NCBI GenBank assembly: GCA_019750295.1
Contig: JAIEOS010000002.1
Coordinates: 87,510 to 151,509, forward strand
Direction: 5' to 3'
Source: Bdellovibrionales bacterium
GTDB taxonomy: Bacteria > Bdellovibrionota > Bdellovibrionia > Bdellovibrionales > JAGQZY01
Length of the DNA stretch: 64,000 nucleotides
The first letter of the stretch is position 1, and each line of letters starts with the position of its first letter. A model generated the notes under the pieces. It was not told where the DNA came from and did no database searches. It saw only the letters and a program-made list of their open reading frames with translations. Shown here piece after piece: positions 9,584-19,677 of this stretch. The position numbers and the translations under genes were made by a program.

Positions 9584-11059
9584 ATGGCAGAAGGTATGTT
9601 TTCCGATCTTAACAGAATGATCGAGCAGCTCGGTAAAGACAAAGGTATCGATAAAAAGATCGTCATCGATGCAGTGGTGCAAGGGATGTTAGTTGCTGCA
9701 CGTAAGATGTATGGAACTTACAGAGATATTGAAGCATCTTATAATGAAGAGACCGGCGAAGTAGAGCTTTTCCAGTTCAACGAAGTGGTCATGCCCGAAG
9801 ATTTCGAGGATGAAGAGATTGAAATCACTATCGAGGAAGCTCGAAAGCTCGATCCCGAAGCTCAATTGGCGGATCATATCGGTATTAAACTTGAGACTGG
9901 CGACCTTGGCCGTATTGCTGCCCAAACTGCTAAACAGATCATTATGCAGAAAGTTCGGGACGCGGAACGCGACATCATCTTTAACGAATTCGAGAATCGT
10001 AAAGGTGAGGTAGCTTCAGGAATCGTTCGCCGTGTAGAGAGAGGTCATGTGGTTGTCGATTTGGGCAAAACCGAAGCGTTGATGCCTCCTCGCGAGCAAA
10101 TCCCAGGGGAAGTCTTTAAGCCTGGTGATCGTATTCAGGGTCACTTATTAGATGTTCGCCAGACGACGAAAGGCCCGCAGATCATTATGTCTCGTGCTTG
10201 TAGTGATTATTTAATTAAATTGTTCGAAGCCGAAGTCCCTGAAATTTACGACGGTATCGTGCAAGTCATGGCGGCGGCTCGTGAGCCCGGGGCTCGTGCG
10301 AAGATCGCTGTCACCAGCAAAGATTCTGCGGTGGATCCCGTGGGAGCTTGCGTAGGTATGAAGGGTTCTCGCGTACAAAACGTCGTGCAAGAGCTTAAGG
10401 GCGAAAAAATCGATATTATCGAGTGGGACGAAGATATCACTCGTTTCGCGTGCAATGCTTTGGCTCCGGCCGAAATCTCGCGCGTGTTTCTCGATGAATC
10501 GAGCAAAGAGATGGAAATCGTCGTTCCAGATACTCAGTTGAGTTTGGCCATTGGTAAGAAAGGTCAGAACGTTCGTTTGGCTTCGAAGTTAACCACTTGG
10601 AAGATCGATATTCTTTCTGAGACGAATGCATCAGCGCGTACGGCGGAGTCTATCTTTAACCTTATGTTGATTCCAGGCATGACAGACACTATGGCTCAAA
10701 ACATTTTCCAAAGCGGTTTTGGCTCGTTCCAGTCTATTGCTGAAGCGGATGTGAAAGAGGTCATGGCTATTGCGGGTTACGACAAAGAAGAGAGAGCGCA
10801 GGCGCTGATCGACGAAGCGAAAAAATTGATTAAAAAATATCAAGACGAAGGCATCGAAATTCCTAAGGCTCCAGTGATGGAATCAACAGAAATTAAAGGT
10901 GATGCGAAATCTCAAGCCGAGCAGAAGCTTAAACAAGCCTTCGCTCAGCTTAAAGTACAAGAAGCTGATGAAGCCGAAGCCGCCGATGCGGCCGCAGCAG
11001 CAGCGAATAAAGGTGAGGATTCTGGTAACGAAGAAGCTAAACCAGAAACTCAATCTTAA
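9584..11059 (+). CDS. nusA: Transcription termination/antitermination factor NusA
   Basis: NusA binds RNA polymerase and nascent RNA to control pausing and termination. The 491-residue protein has the N-terminal polymerase-binding domain, an S1 domain (about 135-200, SGIVRRVERGHVVVDLGKTEALMP), and two KH domains (VGACVGMKGSRVQNVVQELKGEKIDI and LAIGKKGQNVRLASKL). After these comes a helix-hairpin-helix unit (LMLIPGMTDTMAQNIFQ to EERAQALIDEAKK) and an acidic Ala/Glu-rich tail. A strong AAGGAG site precedes the ATG. It is co-directional with rimP and infB. Confidence 0.97.
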   Translation: MAEGMFSDLNRMIEQLGKDKGIDKKIVIDAVVQGMLVAARKMYGTYRDIEASYNEETGEVELFQFNEVVMPEDFEDEEIEITIEEARKLDPEAQLADHIGIKLETGDLGRIAAQTAKQIIMQKVRDAERDIIFNEFENRKGEVASGIVRRVERGHVVVDLGKTEALMPPREQIPGEVFKPGDRIQGHLLDVRQTTKGPQIIMSRACSDYLIKLFEAEVPEIYDGIVQVMAAAREPGARAKIAVTSKDSAVDPVGACVGMKGSRVQNVVQELKGEKIDIIEWDEDITRFACNALAPAEISRVFLDESSKEMEIVVPDTQLSLAIGKKGQNVRLASKLTTWKIDILSETNASARTAESIFNLMLIPGMTDTMAQNIFQSGFGSFQSIAEADVKEVMAIAGYDKEERAQALIDEAKKLIKKYQDEGIEIPKAPVMESTEIKGDAKSQAEQKLKQAFAQLKVQEADEAEAADAAAAAANKGEDSGNEEAKPETQS

Positions 11060-11070
11060 GGGAGTTCAAT

Positions 11071-13860
11071 TTGACGACGCAGAAGGTTTTTGAATTTGCA
11101 AAAGAAATGGGTGTAGAGACCCTCACATTGATGGATAAGATCCGCAAATGGGGCTTGCCGGTGAAGAGTCACATGGCCGACCTCTCGGACGAAATGATCC
11201 AGCAAATTCGTGCTAAGCTTGAGGAAGAGTCTCCAAAAGCTGCGGCAGCTAAAAAGAAAGTAACAAAAAAAGTCGTTAAAAAAGCGACAGGGGATTCTGC
11301 TGACGCTGAGGACGCCCCTAAAAAAGTGGCGACCAAATCGACAAAGTCGGTGACGAAAACCGCAACGAAAGCTGCGGCAACAAAAACTGCCGCCGCCAAG
11401 TCCGTCGCCGCTCCTGATGTCAGTAAAACGGTGATTCGACGTAAAAAGGTGGATGCTGTTGCTGAGGAAGAGATCACTCCGGAAGAGACACCGCAGGCGC
11501 TCCCTGAGGACACTCCAGAAGTTTTAGAAACTGCAGCGGAATCCACAGAAGCGGTCAGCGCGTCTCCAGTCGAGGAACAGGCGCCGGAAGCAACTCCGGC
11601 GGCGATCTCCCCAGCGGTTGAGCCCGATGTGGTTCCCGCAACGGCAGCGCCCGTAGCAGCTGCGGAAGAGGCCAAAACGGCAATTCCCTCCAATCGTAAA
11701 CGTGAAATTCCAATGACTCAAGACGGCCCGGTGAGTGGTGTTCGCTCGGCTCGCCGAAATATCGTCGGGAAAATGGATCTCAATCGCGTCAGTCAACTTC
11801 CACAAGCTCGTCAGGCAAAACCCACGGCGAACCGAAATCTTCGCACAGGCTTTGTAGCTTCGGCACCGATTGATATTCCTGTGGTTGGAGATGATTTCGA
11901 TAAACGCCACGGGAAAAAACGCGGTGGCCCTATCGCTCCTGCCGCGGGACCTGGTCCCATTGGCGGTCCTAAGGAGAAGGAAAAAGAGACAGCTCCTCCG
12001 ACCTTCGTTTCTGCAGATTTCATGAAGCGCGAGATTGTTTTCCAACCGAAGAAGAAGAAAATTTCGGAAGGCTACAATCGTAAAACACAAATTACGATGC
12101 CAGCGGCGCACAAGCGCGTGGTGCGAGTTTTTGGCAGCATTAGTGTGACCGAGCTCGCTCAGGCAATGAATTTAAAAGCTCCAGTTATTATAAAAAGTTT
12201 GATGAGTAATGGTGTTGTCGCCAATATCAACACGGTTTTGGATTTCGATACGGTCTCATTGATCGCTCCGGAATTTAAGTACGAGGCACTCAACGTGAAA
12301 AAGACCGATACCGAACTCCTAGAGTCGGCAAGTTTCGGTGTGGATGAATCAAAACAAGTTCATCGTTCTCCGGTTGTGACAGTCATGGGTCACGTCGATC
12401 ACGGAAAAACCACTCTTCTCGACTCTATTCGCAAAGCGCGAGTGGCTGCGGGAGAGGCCGGTGGAATCACTCAGCACATTGGTGCTTACCGGGTGAAGAC
12501 GTCCCTCGGCGAGATCACTTTTATCGATACTCCGGGCCACGAAGCTTTTACGGCCATGCGAGCGCGGGGAGCCAACATCACCGACATCGTGATCCTTGTG
12601 GTCGCGGCGGATGATGGTGTGATGCCTCAGACGATCGAAGCCATCAGTCACGCCAAAGCCGCCGGTGTTCCGATCATAGTGGCGATGAATAAAATGGATA
12701 AGCCTCAGGCCAATCCAGATCGCGTAAAGCAACAACTGTCTGAATATGAATTACTTCCGGAAGAGTGGGGCGGAACAACGCAATTTGTTCCTGTCTCTGC
12801 GATCAAAGGGGAAGGTGTTTCTGAACTCCTCGAGCAAGTGAGTCTTTTGGCCGAAATGGAAGAGCTCACCGGAAATCCAGAGCGTTCAGCGACGGGCGTT
12901 GTGATCGAAAGCCGAGTGGAGAAGGGTCGCGGAAACGTGGCGACGCTTCTGGTGCAGGACGGAACATTAAAAGTCGGTCAGTACCTGGTGGTCGGAACGA
13001 TCGTGACGAAAGTGCGCACGATTCATGACGATACGGGAAAGGTTCTTAAAGAGGCTGGGCCGAGTTTCCCTGTCGAAATCATCGGCTTACCTGGAAGTCC
13101 GGGAGCTGGTGATCGCTTTAACGTCACTAAAGACGAAAAGAGCGCTCAAGAAGTGGCTCAGGTTCGCAAAGACGAGATCACTAAGTCTGCCGAAGCCAAA
13201 CCGCCGACTTTGGACGATCTGTTCTCTAAAATTAAAACCGGTGATCTTAAAGAGCTTCCGGTGATTTTAAAAACCGACGTTGCGGGTTCGCAAGAAGCTA
13301 TCAAAGGTTTATTTGATAAGATTGCAACTTCCGAAGTGAAACTGAAGCTGATTCACGCCGCTGTGGGTGCGATCAGTGAATCTGATGTGCTTCTCGCCAG
13401 TACAACAAAAGGGATGATCGTTGGTTTCAACGTTCGTCCTGATACGGGGGCGCAGGCGGCCGCGAAGCGGTTAGGTGTGGATATTAAAACTTATTCTATC
13501 GTTTACGAATTGGTCGACGATATGAAGAAAGCTCTCGGAGGCTTACTGGCTCCCGAAATTCGCGAAAAAGTTTTGGGTCGCGCGCAAGTGCGTGAAACCT
13601 TCACCGTGCCTAAAGTCGGCATGATTGCCGGCTGTTATGTGACGGATGGCATGATCACTCGTCAAAGTACACTTCGCTTACTCCGCAATGGAAAAGTGGT
13701 GTACACGGGCAAGTTGAGCAGCTTGAAGCGATTTAAGGATGATGCCAAAGAAGTTCAAACGGGCTTTGAGTGCGGTATCGGTATTGAAAACTTTAACGAT
13801 CTCAAGGTTGGAGACGAAATCGAGGCATTCACACAAGAATCCATTACGCGTGAGCTGTAA
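11071..13860 (+). CDS. infB: Translation initiation factor IF-2
   Basis: IF-2 is the GTPase that delivers initiator tRNA to the 30S subunit. The 929-residue protein begins at TTG (11071) after GGGAG. An N-terminal IF2N domain ([19 protein letters not shown]) precedes a long Lys/Ala-, then Pro/Glu-rich linker to about residue 330 and a second IF2N copy ([25 protein letters not shown]). The G domain follows, with G1 GHVDHGKT at 440-447, G3 DTPGHE, G4 NKMD and G5 SA. Domains II to IV end with [18 protein letters not shown]. The linker is compositionally simple and may vary among relatives. Confidence 0.98.
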   Translation: MTTQKVFEFAKEMGVETLTLMDKIRKWGLPVKSHMADLSDEMIQQIRAKLEEESPKAAAAKKKVTKKVVKKATGDSADAEDAPKKVATKSTKSVTKTATKAAATKTAAAKSVAAPDVSKTVIRRKKVDAVAEEEITPEETPQALPEDTPEVLETAAESTEAVSASPVEEQAPEATPAAISPAVEPDVVPATAAPVAAAEEAKTAIPSNRKREIPMTQDGPVSGVRSARRNIVGKMDLNRVSQLPQARQAKPTANRNLRTGFVASAPIDIPVVGDDFDKRHGKKRGGPIAPAAGPGPIGGPKEKEKETAPPTFVSADFMKREIVFQPKKKKISEGYNRKTQITMPAAHKRVVRVFGSISVTELAQAMNLKAPVIIKSLMSNGVVANINTVLDFDTVSLIAPEFKYEALNVKKTDTELLESASFGVDESKQVHRSPVVTVMGHVDHGKTTLLDSIRKARVAAGEAGGITQHIGAYRVKTSLGEITFIDTPGHEAFTAMRARGANITDIVILVVAADDGVMPQTIEAISHAKAAGVPIIVAMNKMDKPQANPDRVKQQLSEYELLPEEWGGTTQFVPVSAIKGEGVSELLEQVSLLAEMEELTGNPERSATGVVIESRVEKGRGNVATLLVQDGTLKVGQYLVVGTIVTKVRTIHDDTGKVLKEAGPSFPVEIIGLPGSPGAGDRFNVTKDEKSAQEVAQVRKDEITKSAEAKPPTLDDLFSKIKTGDLKELPVILKTDVAGSQEAIKGLFDKIATSEVKLKLIHAAVGAISESDVLLASTTKGMIVGFNVRPDTGAQAAAKRLGVDIKTYSIVYELVDDMKKALGGLLAPEIREKVLGRAQVRETFTVPKVGMIAGCYVTDGMITRQSTLRLLRNGKVVYTGKLSSLKRFKDDAKEVQTGFECGIGIENFNDLKVGDEIEAFTQESITREL

Positions 13861-13871
13861 AGAGGAGTTTT

Positions 13872-14207
13872 GTGACTGAAAGTCGACGAGTTCAGCGAGT
13901 AGAAAAAGGCTTGCGCGAGATTATTGGAACATATCTCGTGCGCCATTTTTCGAGCCAAATGTTGAGCGTAGGAAACATTATTGTCTCTGGCGATCTTCGG
14001 AGCGCCAAAGTGTTTATCAGTCGTATTGGTCAGGATAAAATGACCAAGGAAGAAGTGGAAGTGGTTCAAGAGCACGCCGTTTCTATTCAACGAGAGATTT
14101 CGTCACAACTTCACATGAAATTTTGCCCGCGATTAACGTTTTTGAATGACGATGCCGTGGGTTCAGCCAAGAAACTCGACGAACTTTTCGAAAAAATTAA
14201 AAATTAA
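13872..14207 (+). CDS. rbfA: Ribosome-binding factor A
   Basis: RbfA is a KH-fold protein needed for late 30S maturation and 16S 5'-end processing. The 111-residue product starts at GTG (13872) behind AGAGGAG. It has the family pattern RVQRVEKGLREIIGTYL near the start and SAKVFISRIG, then FLNDDAVGSAKKLDELFEKI at the end. Its place between infB and truB is the standard one. Confidence 0.95.
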   Translation: MTESRRVQRVEKGLREIIGTYLVRHFSSQMLSVGNIIVSGDLRSAKVFISRIGQDKMTKEEVEVVQEHAVSIQREISSQLHMKFCPRLTFLNDDAVGSAKKLDELFEKIKN

Positions 14208-14227
14208 AAACCAAGAGTTTCTGACCC

Positions 14228-15124
14228 ATGCTTAACGGATTACTTCTTATCGATAAACCTTCGAAAATCACCAGCCACGACGTGGTCGCGACGGTGCGCC
14301 GTATGACTCAGCAAAAATCGGTGGGCCACGCGGGGACGCTAGATCCTCTCGCCACCGGACTCATGGTGGTGCTGATGGGCGAAGCGACTAAGCTTTCGAA
14401 TTACATCCTTAATGGGGATAAAGCTTACGTGGTTCAGGCCAAGATAGGTGTAAAGACCAACACGGGCGATAAAGACGGTGAGATCGAAGCCTCTCAAGAG
14501 GTCGCTCCCATCGAAACAGAAAAACTCATCACGACGATTGCCAGTCTCGTCGGAACTTTTCAATGGGCTGTGCCTATCTTCTCCGCGGTGAAACAAAATG
14601 GAGAAAAGCTATACGACCTCGCTCGATCTGGACAAGCTGTGACTCCACCGACAAAAGCGATGACGTTTTACGAAGCCAAGTTGATCGACGTTCAATGGCC
14701 TCTAGTTAAAGTGGCGGTCCGTTGCTCTAAAGGAAGTTTTATTCGCACGTGGGTGGAAAAATTCGGCGAAGCTCTAGGTACGTTTGCATCCGTGGAAACT
14801 CTTCGACGGACCGAATCCGAACCCTACTCCCTCGAAAAAGCCGTAACCCTTCGTAATGCTGAGGGAAAAATTCTGACCGAAACGACCTCCTGGATTCCGC
14901 TTGAGGACAGTCTCCCGCAGTGGCCGCAAATCCAGGTTGAAGGGAAAGAAGAAAAACTCATTCGAAACGGCCAGATCCCTTACAGCCTCAAACGAATGCT
15001 AGAGATCGAATTCACCGGAAGCCCAGGCGTTCGGGTCAAGAGTGCCCGCAACAAACGCCTCCTGGCGATCCTCAGCCCCACCCCCCATTCCTTCACCATC
15101 CAAAGAGTCTTCAACGACTACTAA
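14228..15124 (+). CDS. truB: tRNA pseudouridine(55) synthase
   Basis: TruB makes pseudouridine 55 in the T-loop of tRNAs. The N-terminus is classic (GLLLIDKPSKITSHDVV), with the catalytic Asp39 in GHAGTLDPLATG, followed by GDKAYVVQAKIGVKTNTGDKDG and the VPIFSAVKQNGEKLYDLAR block. The length of 298 residues is normal. It begins 20 bases after rbfA. The stop is followed by the long inverted repeat before rpsO. Confidence 0.96.
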   Translation: MLNGLLLIDKPSKITSHDVVATVRRMTQQKSVGHAGTLDPLATGLMVVLMGEATKLSNYILNGDKAYVVQAKIGVKTNTGDKDGEIEASQEVAPIETEKLITTIASLVGTFQWAVPIFSAVKQNGEKLYDLARSGQAVTPPTKAMTFYEAKLIDVQWPLVKVAVRCSKGSFIRTWVEKFGEALGTFASVETLRRTESEPYSLEKAVTLRNAEGKILTETTSWIPLEDSLPQWPQIQVEGKEEKLIRNGQIPYSLKRMLEIEFTGSPGVRVKSARNKRLLAILSPTPHSFTIQRVFNDY

Positions 15125-15496
15125 CCCCAAGCGATAATAACCCGCACTCGCGTCGTCACACCCTAAAAACGTCCGTATAAAATAACTAGTGTTTCCAATA
15201 ACTTAAGTTCGATAACCCCGTAAAATCGAAGATTTTCCTTTGTCTTTAATTTTAAGTGGAATGGGTCTCAAGGGCGATCGCGCCCAAGGAGGGGCGCGAA
15301 ACGATCCAAGGACGGAGACTTTCGCCCTTGAGACCCATTCCACTTAAAATTAAAGACAAAGGAAAACCACAGAATTTGAACCATTTAAGACACTTTCAGT
15401 TGACGCCTTTCGAGAGCATGACTAGTTTATGCGGCTTAATACTTCGGTAGCGACCAGCCATGACGTTACATGAGGTTTGTTGATCTAGGAGGTCAT
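15125..15496. other. Intergenic region truB-rpsO with a large palindrome
   Basis: No coding sequence is supported in these 372 bases. The middle is taken up by a very long inverted repeat (15233-15366, listed separately). After it, TTGACG near 15399 followed about 17 bases later by TAGTTT could be a promoter for rpsO-pnp, but the match is modest. Confidence 0.5.
15233..15366. repeat. 45-bp perfect inverted repeat with a nested hairpin, upstream of rpsO
   Basis: Positions 15233-15277 are the exact reverse complement of 15322-15366 (45 of 45). The 44-nt interior contains a second perfect inverted repeat (TCGCGCCC 15278-15285, GGGCGCGA 15292-15299) with an AAGGAG-containing hexanucleotide as its loop. 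As RNA this would form one very long stem capped by a smaller GC-rich hairpin. No transposase or terminal duplication is seen. It lies 131 bases before the rpsO start. Confidence 0.97.
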
Positions 15497-15766
15497 ATGG
15501 CATTAAGCAAAGCTCAAAACGAGCAAATCATTAAAAAGTTCCAACGTGCAGATTTAGATACGGGCAGCTCTGAAGTTCAGGTCGCTCTTCTCACGTTCCA
15601 AATTAAAACTCTTTCGGAACATTTCAAAAAACACCCTAAAGATAACCACGGAACTGTGGGCCTCGTAAAGATGGTCAATCGTCGCCGTCGTCTTTTGGAT
15701 TATCTTAAACGCACCGACAACAAAAAATATCTCTCTCTCATCGCTGACTTGGAAATTCGTAAGTAA
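15497..15766 (+). CDS. rpsO: 30S ribosomal protein S15
   Basis: S15 binds the central domain of 16S rRNA. The 89-residue protein has the full family sequence (SSEVQVALLTFQIKTLSEHFKKHPKDNHG, then GLVKMVNRRRRLLDYLKRTD). The start is ATG 15497, set by AGGAGG at 15487-15492; upstream in-frame codons are not needed. pnp follows after 54 bases, the same pairing as in many bacteria. Confidence 0.98.
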   Translation: MALSKAQNEQIIKKFQRADLDTGSSEVQVALLTFQIKTLSEHFKKHPKDNHGTVGLVKMVNRRRRLLDYLKRTDNKKYLSLIADLEIRK

Positions 15767-15820
15767 TTTTTTACTTTCGTTCGCTTCAGTTAACTAGAGA
15801 ATCATCACAGGAGTTAGTAG

Positions 15821-17929
15821 ATGAAACAAACAGTAACCACAACCCTAGCGGGGCAGCAGATCACGATCGAAACCGGTCGCATGGCGAAACAGGCCGATGG
15901 ATCCGTTCTCGTGACTTGCGGAAACAACGTCGTGCTGGTCACGGCCGTTTCCTCGCCCAATGAATCCACTATGGATTTCTTTCCGCTGACGGTGGAGTAC
16001 GTTGAAAAATTTTATGCCTCTGGAAAATTTCCAGGCGGCTTCTTTAAGCGCGAAGCTAAACCCACTAACGATGCGACACTCACTGCACGTTTAATCGATC
16101 GCCCGATTCGCCCGTCCTTCCCTGAAGGCTATCGATACGAAACGCAAGTGGTCGCGACAGTCATGAGTTATGACGGTCAGTATCCGGTGGAAATGCTCGC
16201 CAATTTAGGAGCCTCGGCAGCCCTTCACATCAGTAACATTCCGTTCAACGGTCCTACCGCAGCGATTCAGATCGCTCGCGAGAACGGTAAATTCATCATC
16301 AACCCCACTCCTGAGCAACTCGAAGCTTCGGACATGGATGTGGTCGTTGCGGGAACACGCAACGGGATCTTGATGGTGGAAGGTGAAGCGCGTTTGATTT
16401 CGGAAGCGGATTTCTTAGAGGCGATCAAGTTTGGTCACGCTCAAATGAAGCCCCTTTTTGATATGCAAGATGAACTTCGCACGAAATCTGGAAGTACTCC
16501 TAAACGCGAATTTAAACCATTTGTTGTAGACGGGGAATTCCGTGCTCTCGCCGAAAAAGCGTTAACGGCTAAAATCACAGATGCTTTAGAGACGCGCACC
16601 AAAAACGAGCGTTACGCAAAATACACTCAAATCAAAAAGCAAGCGATGGAAGAGCTGATCACTCAGCAAAACTTCCCTAAAGATATTCTCGATCTTCGCA
16701 AAAAAGAGTTGGGTATCATTATCGAAGATCTTAAGTACAAGATCTCTCGCGCCAACATTCTTGATAAAGGCGTTCGTATCGACGGTCGTGATTTAACGAC
16801 AGTCCGTCCGATTGCTTGCGAGATTGGTTTACTTCCTCGTGTGCACGGTTCTGGTCTTTTCACTCGTGGAGAAACCCAAGTTCTTGGAACTGTGACTCTC
16901 GGAACGGGCGATGATGAGCAAACCATCGACGGATTAAAAGCGACCTACAAAAAGCGCTTCCTCCTCCATTACAATTTCCCTCCGTACTCTGTGGGTGAAG
17001 TGGGTCGTATGGGTGGACAAAGCCGTCGTGAGATTGGCCACGGAAATCTTGCGGAGCGTGCTCTTAAGCCGATGCTTCCTGACCATACAAAGTTCCCTTA
17101 CACTCTTCGTATCGTGAGCGAAGTTCTTGAATCCAACGGTTCAAGCTCTATGGGAACCGTTTGCTCTTCAACCTTAGCCATGTTGGATGCCGGTGTTCCT
17201 ATTAAGGCGCCTGTAGCCGGGATTGCGATGGGTCTTATTGCCGAAGGCAGTAAAACCGCCGTTTTGACGGACATCTTAGGTGATGAAGATCATCTTGGAG
17301 ATATGGACTTTAAAGTCGCCGGCACTCGTGAAGGTGTGACTGCGGTTCAAATGGATATCAAAATTGACAGCATCAGCTTCGACATTATGGAGAAAGCTCT
17401 TAAACAAGCTCATATCGGTCGTCTCCACATTCTTGACAAGATGGATGCGGTGATTTCATCTCCGAAGGGCCAACTCTCTCCATTTGCTCCAGTGATTCAA
17501 ACGATCCAGATCAAGCCCGACAAGGTGAGAGAAGTGATCGGTGCTGGTGGTAAAGTGATCAAGAGCATCATCGAAGAGACTGGCGTTAAGATTGATATCG
17601 AAGATGATGGAAAGATCCATATTGCTTCGACAGATCCTGCGAAAGCAAAACGTGCGATTGAGATCATCGAATCTATTTGTGCGGAAGCCGAAGTGGGCCG
17701 AGTTTATCCAGGAAAAGTGATGAAGGTTGTCGAGTTCGGAGCTTTCGTTGAAATTCTTCCGGGAACTCAAGGTTTACTCCATATCTCAGAGATCGCTCAT
17801 GATCGCGTTCGCAATGTCACCGACTTCTTAAAAGAAGGCGACAAAGTGGATGTAAAAGTGTTGGAAGTCGATCGTTCCGGTCGCGTAAAACTGTCTCGCA
17901 AAGCGATCCTCAAAGAGGGCGAAGCTTAA
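15821..17929 (+). CDS. pnp: Polyribonucleotide nucleotidyltransferase (PNPase)
   Basis: PNPase degrades RNA 3' to 5' by phosphorolysis and is a core part of the degradosome. The 702-residue protein has the two RNase PH-like cores (FFPLTVEYVEKFYASGKFPGGFFKRE in the first, RGETQVLGTVTLGTGDDEQ and the YNFPPYSVGEVGR block in the second). A KH domain follows (KVREVIGAGGKVIKSI) and then an S1 domain (GRVYPGKVMKVVEFGAFVEILPG). A CAGGAG site precedes the ATG. It follows rpsO and leads into the M16 peptidase gene. Confidence 0.98.
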   Translation: MKQTVTTTLAGQQITIETGRMAKQADGSVLVTCGNNVVLVTAVSSPNESTMDFFPLTVEYVEKFYASGKFPGGFFKREAKPTNDATLTARLIDRPIRPSFPEGYRYETQVVATVMSYDGQYPVEMLANLGASAALHISNIPFNGPTAAIQIARENGKFIINPTPEQLEASDMDVVVAGTRNGILMVEGEARLISEADFLEAIKFGHAQMKPLFDMQDELRTKSGSTPKREFKPFVVDGEFRALAEKALTAKITDALETRTKNERYAKYTQIKKQAMEELITQQNFPKDILDLRKKELGIIIEDLKYKISRANILDKGVRIDGRDLTTVRPIACEIGLLPRVHGSGLFTRGETQVLGTVTLGTGDDEQTIDGLKATYKKRFLLHYNFPPYSVGEVGRMGGQSRREIGHGNLAERALKPMLPDHTKFPYTLRIVSEVLESNGSSSMGTVCSSTLAMLDAGVPIKAPVAGIAMGLIAEGSKTAVLTDILGDEDHLGDMDFKVAGTREGVTAVQMDIKIDSISFDIMEKALKQAHIGRLHILDKMDAVISSPKGQLSPFAPVIQTIQIKPDKVREVIGAGGKVIKSIIEETGVKIDIEDDGKIHIASTDPAKAKRAIEIIESICAEAEVGRVYPGKVMKVVEFGAFVEILPGTQGLLHISEIAHDRVRNVTDFLKEGDKVDVKVLEVDRSGRVKLSRKAILKEGEA

Positions 17930-17959
17930 GCGGCGGCGCTCAGTGAGGAGCCACCGCAA

Positions 17960-19228
17960 ATGAACAAGCCGGTCTTTAATAAAACAGTTCTAGATAATGG
18001 CATCCGTGTTCTTACGGAAGCCCACCCGGCCACACGATGTGTGGTCGTTGGTTTTTGGTTAGATCGCGGCACTCGCGATGAGCCTCACAAATTAATGGGC
18101 GTGTCTCATTTGATAGAGCACCTTGTTTTTAAAGGGACCCAAAAGCTTAATTCTTTAGAGATTGCCAAAAAGATCGAAGCGGTCGGCGGTGAGATCAATG
18201 CCTTCACCTCTAAAGAGCACACCTGTTTCCACACAACTACGCTCAAAGAAGATCTTGAGCTCAGTATAGATATTCTCTCGCAACTTTTTTGCGAAGCCCA
18301 GTTCTCTAAAGAAGATTTTGAAAAAGAAAAAAATGTGGTCGTCCAAGAGATACTGATGTCGAAAGACGATATTGAAGATTCGGTCTTCGAATCCTATTTT
18401 ATCGAGGCCTACAAAGACAATTCGCTCGGTTGGCCGATCCTAGGTCAGCCAAAGATTCTTGATAAAATCACGCGTAAAGATGTTATGAACTGGTATGCGG
18501 AAGCTTATCTCCCGGAGAATCTGATCGTGAGTGTGGCCGGAGCCATTGATCATAAAAATGTCGTCCAGCTCGTTGAAAAATATTTATCTCATCTTCAGCG
18601 ACAACATCGCCCGGAACAGCGTCAAACTCCAAAGTGGTCAACTTGGAAGAAGTTTTCGACCCGCGAGAGCGAACAGACTCATGTGGTTATGGGGTTGCCA
18701 ACGCTCCCGTATTCGGCCGAGGAGCGCTTTGATGCCTTTGTCTTTAATGCGTGCTTAGGTGGTGGAATGACCTCTCGTCTTTATCAGACGGTGCGCGAGG
18801 ATAAAGGCTGGGCTTATTCTATATTTAGTATGCTCAACACCTTCGGCGATTGTGGCGCCCTTATGATTTATGCGGCGACAGACAAGAAACTCTATCGCAA
18901 AGTGATCGAGGCGATTTACAAGGATCTGGAACACCTCAAAAAAAATAAAATTTCATCGTCTGAAGTTGAGTTTTATAAAAAGCAAGTTCGCGGACAGCTT
19001 TTGATTGCCGCGGAAGACATCGACAGTCGGATGCATTCGCTGGCGATTAACGAAATGGTTTTCGGTAAATATCGTTCGGTGGAATCTGTGATCCAAGAGA
19101 TGGATAAGGTGACAACGACATCGGTAGAGAAATATATAAAAGACTGGGTCAATCCAGAGAACATGAATTTGTACATGATGGGCGACTTAGATAAGTCGAA
19201 GACTAAAAAATGGTTGGAGGGGTTATGA
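17960..19228 (+). CDS. M16-family zinc peptidase (processing-peptidase-like)
   Basis: The 422-residue protein has the inverted zinc motif HLIEH (His50 to His54) followed by the distal Glu region (EKNVVVQEILMSKDD), and TVREDKGWAYSIFS in the second half; these are M16 hallmarks. Members close to this type, often called PqqL- or YmxG-like, occur directly downstream of pnp in many bacteria. There is no signal peptide, so it acts in the cytoplasm. Its stop overlaps the dut start (ATGA). The substrate is unknown. Confidence 0.93.
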   Translation: MNKPVFNKTVLDNGIRVLTEAHPATRCVVVGFWLDRGTRDEPHKLMGVSHLIEHLVFKGTQKLNSLEIAKKIEAVGGEINAFTSKEHTCFHTTTLKEDLELSIDILSQLFCEAQFSKEDFEKEKNVVVQEILMSKDDIEDSVFESYFIEAYKDNSLGWPILGQPKILDKITRKDVMNWYAEAYLPENLIVSVAGAIDHKNVVQLVEKYLSHLQRQHRPEQRQTPKWSTWKKFSTRESEQTHVVMGLPTLPYSAEERFDAFVFNACLGGGMTSRLYQTVREDKGWAYSIFSMLNTFGDCGALMIYAATDKKLYRKVIEAIYKDLEHLKKNKISSSEVEFYKKQVRGQLLIAAEDIDSRMHSLAINEMVFGKYRSVESVIQEMDKVTTTSVEKYIKDWVNPENMNLYMMGDLDKSKTKKWLEGL

Positions 19229-19677
19229 AAAAAATCGGTTTAAAAGTAAGAACCTGGGAGCACTTTAAAGGTGAACTTCCTAAGTACGAAAGCGTCTTGG
19301 CCAGTGGTTTTGATGTTCGAGCACAAGTGGCAGCACCTATGACTTTAGCTCCTGGTGCCTCGTGCATGGTGCCTACGGGTCTTAGTTTTGAGATTCCTGC
19401 AGGTTTCGAAATTCAGGTGCGTCCCCGTAGTGGATTAGCGGCAAAAAAAGGTGTAACGGTCCTTAATACGCCGGGCACCGTCGACGCGGATTATCGAGGC
19501 GAAGTAAAAATTATTCTCATCAATCTCGGCCAAGAGCCATTTGTGATTCAAGATCAGGATCGTGTGGCGCAGATGGTATTAGCGCCAGTGCTTCAAGCGG
19601 AATTGGAGTTGGTGACAGAACTTTCGGACACGCAACGCGGATTTGGTGGGTTTGGAAGCACCGGAGTGTCGACGTAA
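19225..19677 (+). CDS. dut: Deoxyuridine triphosphatase
   Basis: dUTPase hydrolyses dUTP to dUMP and keeps uracil out of DNA. The five trimer motifs are visible: SGFDVRA, RPRSGLAAKKG, NTPGTVDADYRGE, the block around QDQDRVAQMVL, and the C-terminal RGFGGFGSTG loop. The start ATG at 19225 follows GGAGGGG and overlaps the stop of the peptidase gene, giving 150 residues. Its TAA shares bases with the next ATG (TAATG). Confidence 0.97.
   Translation: MKKIGLKVRTWEHFKGELPKYESVLASGFDVRAQVAAPMTLAPGASCMVPTGLSFEIPAGFEIQVRPRSGLAAKKGVTVLNTPGTVDADYRGEVKIILINLGQEPFVIQDQDRVAQMVLAPVLQAELELVTELSDTQRGFGGFGSTGVST

Noticed and set aside
11169..12111. Two long minus-strand frames inside infB
   Set aside because: They are shadows of the low-complexity Ala/Lys/Glu linker of IF-2; no start signals, composition follows the codons of infB.
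15233..15366. Long inverted repeat as an insertion sequence or MITE
   Set aside because: No transposase, no target duplication and no second copy in the window; kept only as a palindrome of unknown origin.
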